From: an uncultured Bacteroidota bacterium
GTDB taxonomy: Bacteria > Bacteroidota > Bacteroidia > Chitinophagales > Chitinophagaceae
Direction of reading: 5' to 3'
Assembly (NCBI GenBank): GCA_903913355.1
Contig: CAIWKU010000406.1
Location: forward strand, 1-24,389
DNA: 24,389 bases
Part shown: one piece after another, positions 23,378 through 24,389 of the stretch
How the letters are laid out: each line of letters starts with the position of its first letter
Numbering within the stretch: position 1 is the first letter of the stretch
Program-made: the position numbers and the translations under genes
The notes under the pieces: model-generated
Database searches by the model: none
What the model saw: the letters and a program-made list of their open reading frames with translations, nothing else
What the model was told of the DNA's origin: nothing

Positions 23378-23462
23378 TTTCTGGTTTATAGTTTCTGGTA
23401 TCGGGTGTATAGTTTGTTAAATGGGGCAAAGCAGAAATCGTAAACTATCAACTATTTCCTAT
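23378..23462. repeat. Degenerate heptamer-periodic region between transketolase and frr
   Basis: From 23378 the bases fall into sevens: TTTCTGG, TTTATAG, TTTCTGG, TATCGGG, TGTATAG, TTTGTTA, AATGGGG. From 23442 the period returns as AAACTAT, CAACTAT, TTCCTAT. TTTCTGG is repeated exactly, and ATAGTTT (23409-23415) is inverted as AAACTAT (23442-23448). It fills the divergent promoter region. Confidence 0.55.
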
Positions 23463-23467
23463 TTTCG
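23460..23467 (+). promoter_or_regulatory. Possible -7 promoter element before frr
   Basis: TATTTTCG differs from TAnnTTTG by one base and lies 20 bp before the frr ATG, the same spacing seen for other genes here. Confidence 0.35.
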
Positions 23468-23487
23468 CCCAAGTTTAAACAAAGATT

Positions 23488-24051
23488 ATGTCAGAAGAAT
23501 TATCATTGATAGCCGAGGACGCAGAAGATAGTATGAAAAAAGGGATCAGTCACCTGGAAGTAGAACTGACCAAAATACGTGCAGGAAAAGCCAATCCCAA
23601 TATGTTGGATGGTATTAATGTTGATTATTATGGTTCGCCAACCCCTATTGCACAGGTGGCCAATATCAGTGTACTGGATGTTAGAACCATTAGTATCCAA
23701 CCTTGGGAGAAAAATATGTTGCAACCGATAGAAAAGGCCATTATGCAGGCCAATATTGGTATTACACCCCAAAGCGATGGCAACCAGTTACGCCTGTTTT
23801 TACCACCCTTAACCGAAGAAAGAAGAAAAGAATTATTCAAGAAAGCCAGTGCCGAAGGCGAACAATCCAAAGTAGCCATCCGTAATATCCGTAGAGATGC
23901 GATTGAGCAGGTAAAAAAATTACAGAAAGATGGTCTTAGTGAAGATGCAGCAAAAGATGCCGAGAAGGAAATACAAGAGTTGACAGACAGATTTATTGTC
24001 CTGGTAGATAAGCATTTGGCGGCGAAGGAGAAGGAGATGATGTCGGTGTAG
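23488..24051 (+). CDS. frr: Ribosome recycling factor
   Basis: RRF splits post-termination ribosomes together with EF-G. The protein has 187 residues, normal length. Family patterns are the LEVELTKIRAGKANPNMLDGI segment (24-44), VDYYGSPTPIAQVANISV, QPWEKNMLQPIEKAI, ANIGITPQSDGNQLRL, and LPPLTEERRKEL followed by a long helix RNIRRDAIEQVKKLQKDG. It is divergent from the transketolase gene. No upstream uridylate kinase gene is present, unlike the common pyrH-frr pairing. Downstream, AAAAGCAGCTTTT (24117-24129) is a small palindrome that is only a weak terminator candidate. Confidence 0.97.
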   Translation: MSEELSLIAEDAEDSMKKGISHLEVELTKIRAGKANPNMLDGINVDYYGSPTPIAQVANISVLDVRTISIQPWEKNMLQPIEKAIMQANIGITPQSDGNQLRLFLPPLTEERRKELFKKASAEGEQSKVAIRNIRRDAIEQVKKLQKDGLSEDAAKDAEKEIQELTDRFIVLVDKHLAAKEKEMMSV

Positions 24052-24389
24052 GGGGCGATTAATAATTAGTAAGTGTATGCTTATTTAGCTTGATTACTAA
24101 GTAAGTCCTGACTTTTAAAAGCAGCTTTTTGGTTGAGGTATTAGAGCATTTTCCTCAAACTATTCCAATCTTCATTAACGCTTACTCGGATATTCATTTA
24201 TATTCCTTCGTATCATAGTCGTATTTGCTTCGGGTACACTAAAAGCCCCTTCGGTTTTTGCGAAAACTGATAAAAATGAATACTGACTCGCTCTGACAGC
24301 CAGGTCATTGCAAACAACAAGTAAATACGAGCTAAATACGACTTTGACAAGAAGCAAATTCCCTATAAAGTCTCTATAAGGTCTCTATA
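24052..24389. other. Gene-free end of window with inverted repeat
   Basis: I see no convincing gene in these 338 bases. AGTCGTATTT (24217-24226) is inverted exactly as AAATACGACT (24334-24343). A 60-codon minus-strand frame (24175-24357, TTG start) lies across it; it resembles nothing I recognise and could be chance or a remnant. The final 27 bases are a tandem repeat that runs out of the window. Confidence 0.5.
24363..24389 (+). repeat. 11-bp tandem repeat at the window edge
   Basis: CTATAAAGTCT (24363-24373) and CTATAAGGTCT (24374-24384) are adjacent and differ by one base, followed by CTATA at the edge. The array is cut by the window, so its full length is unknown. Confidence 0.75.

Noticed and set aside
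24175..24357. Minus-strand 60-codon frame near the right edge
   Set aside because: It has a TTG start, no recognisable family and overlaps an inverted repeat; not enough to call a gene.
1..24389. tRNA, rRNA, CRISPR array, insertion sequence or phage genes
   Set aside because: I looked for cloverleaf ends, spaced direct repeats, transposase motifs and integrases and saw none.

Overview
The window is a piece of a Bacteroidota chromosome, most likely family Chitinophagaceae or a close relative. Three things point there: at least seven exact matches to the Bacteroidota sigma -7 element TAnnTTTG a short way upstream of gene starts, no Shine-Dalgarno sequences, and protein types typical of the phylum (long LspA, eukaryote-like long IleRS, split transketolase, DksA-like protein with a lysine/alanine/proline tail). 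It is ordinary housekeeping DNA with no phage, IS element, CRISPR, tRNA or rRNA that I can see.

Layout. 1-1221 (+): the 3' end of an alanine racemase gene, then lspA. 1410-10804 (-): a long run of closely spaced genes, in transcription order hemA, hemC, hemD, hemE, hemF, hemB, hemL, a D-lactate dehydrogenase and a lipoprotein. 11041-12778 (+): hemH and hemJ, divergent from hemA. 12787-14154 (-): hemN, tail to tail with hemJ. 14409-18770 (+): ileS and a DksA-like protein, closed by a strong terminator. 18874-20694 (-): an MsbA-like ABC exporter. 20758-22390 (+): rbfA and a LolC/E-type permease. 22495-23337 (-): the N-terminal half of a split transketolase. 23488-24051 (+): frr. 24052-24389: a gene-free end with an inverted repeat and an 11-bp tandem repeat.

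The core is a complete pathway from glutamyl-tRNA to protoheme within about 10.6 kb: HemA, HemL, HemB, HemC, HemD, HemE, both the oxygen-dependent (HemF) and the radical-SAM (HemN) coproporphyrinogen oxidases, HemJ as protoporphyrinogen oxidase, and ferrochelatase HemH. Having both HemF and HemN suggests life across changing oxygen. The hemA-hemH divergent promoter region carries a perfect 14-bp palindrome and further TGAC half-sites, a good candidate control point.

The points most worth a second look are: (1) hemD is broken by one missing base in a 7-base A/T run although the rest of the reading frame is intact; (2) degenerate heptamer-periodic sequence occurs in at least three places, one of them in frame inside hemC; (3) IleRS has GIHH where the HxGH signature should be, the change linked to mupirocin hyper-resistance in type 2 IleRS; (4) the DksA-like protein has lost three of four zinc cysteines and gained a histone-H1-like tail. 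I see no clearly undescribed multi-gene system; the novelty lies in these details.
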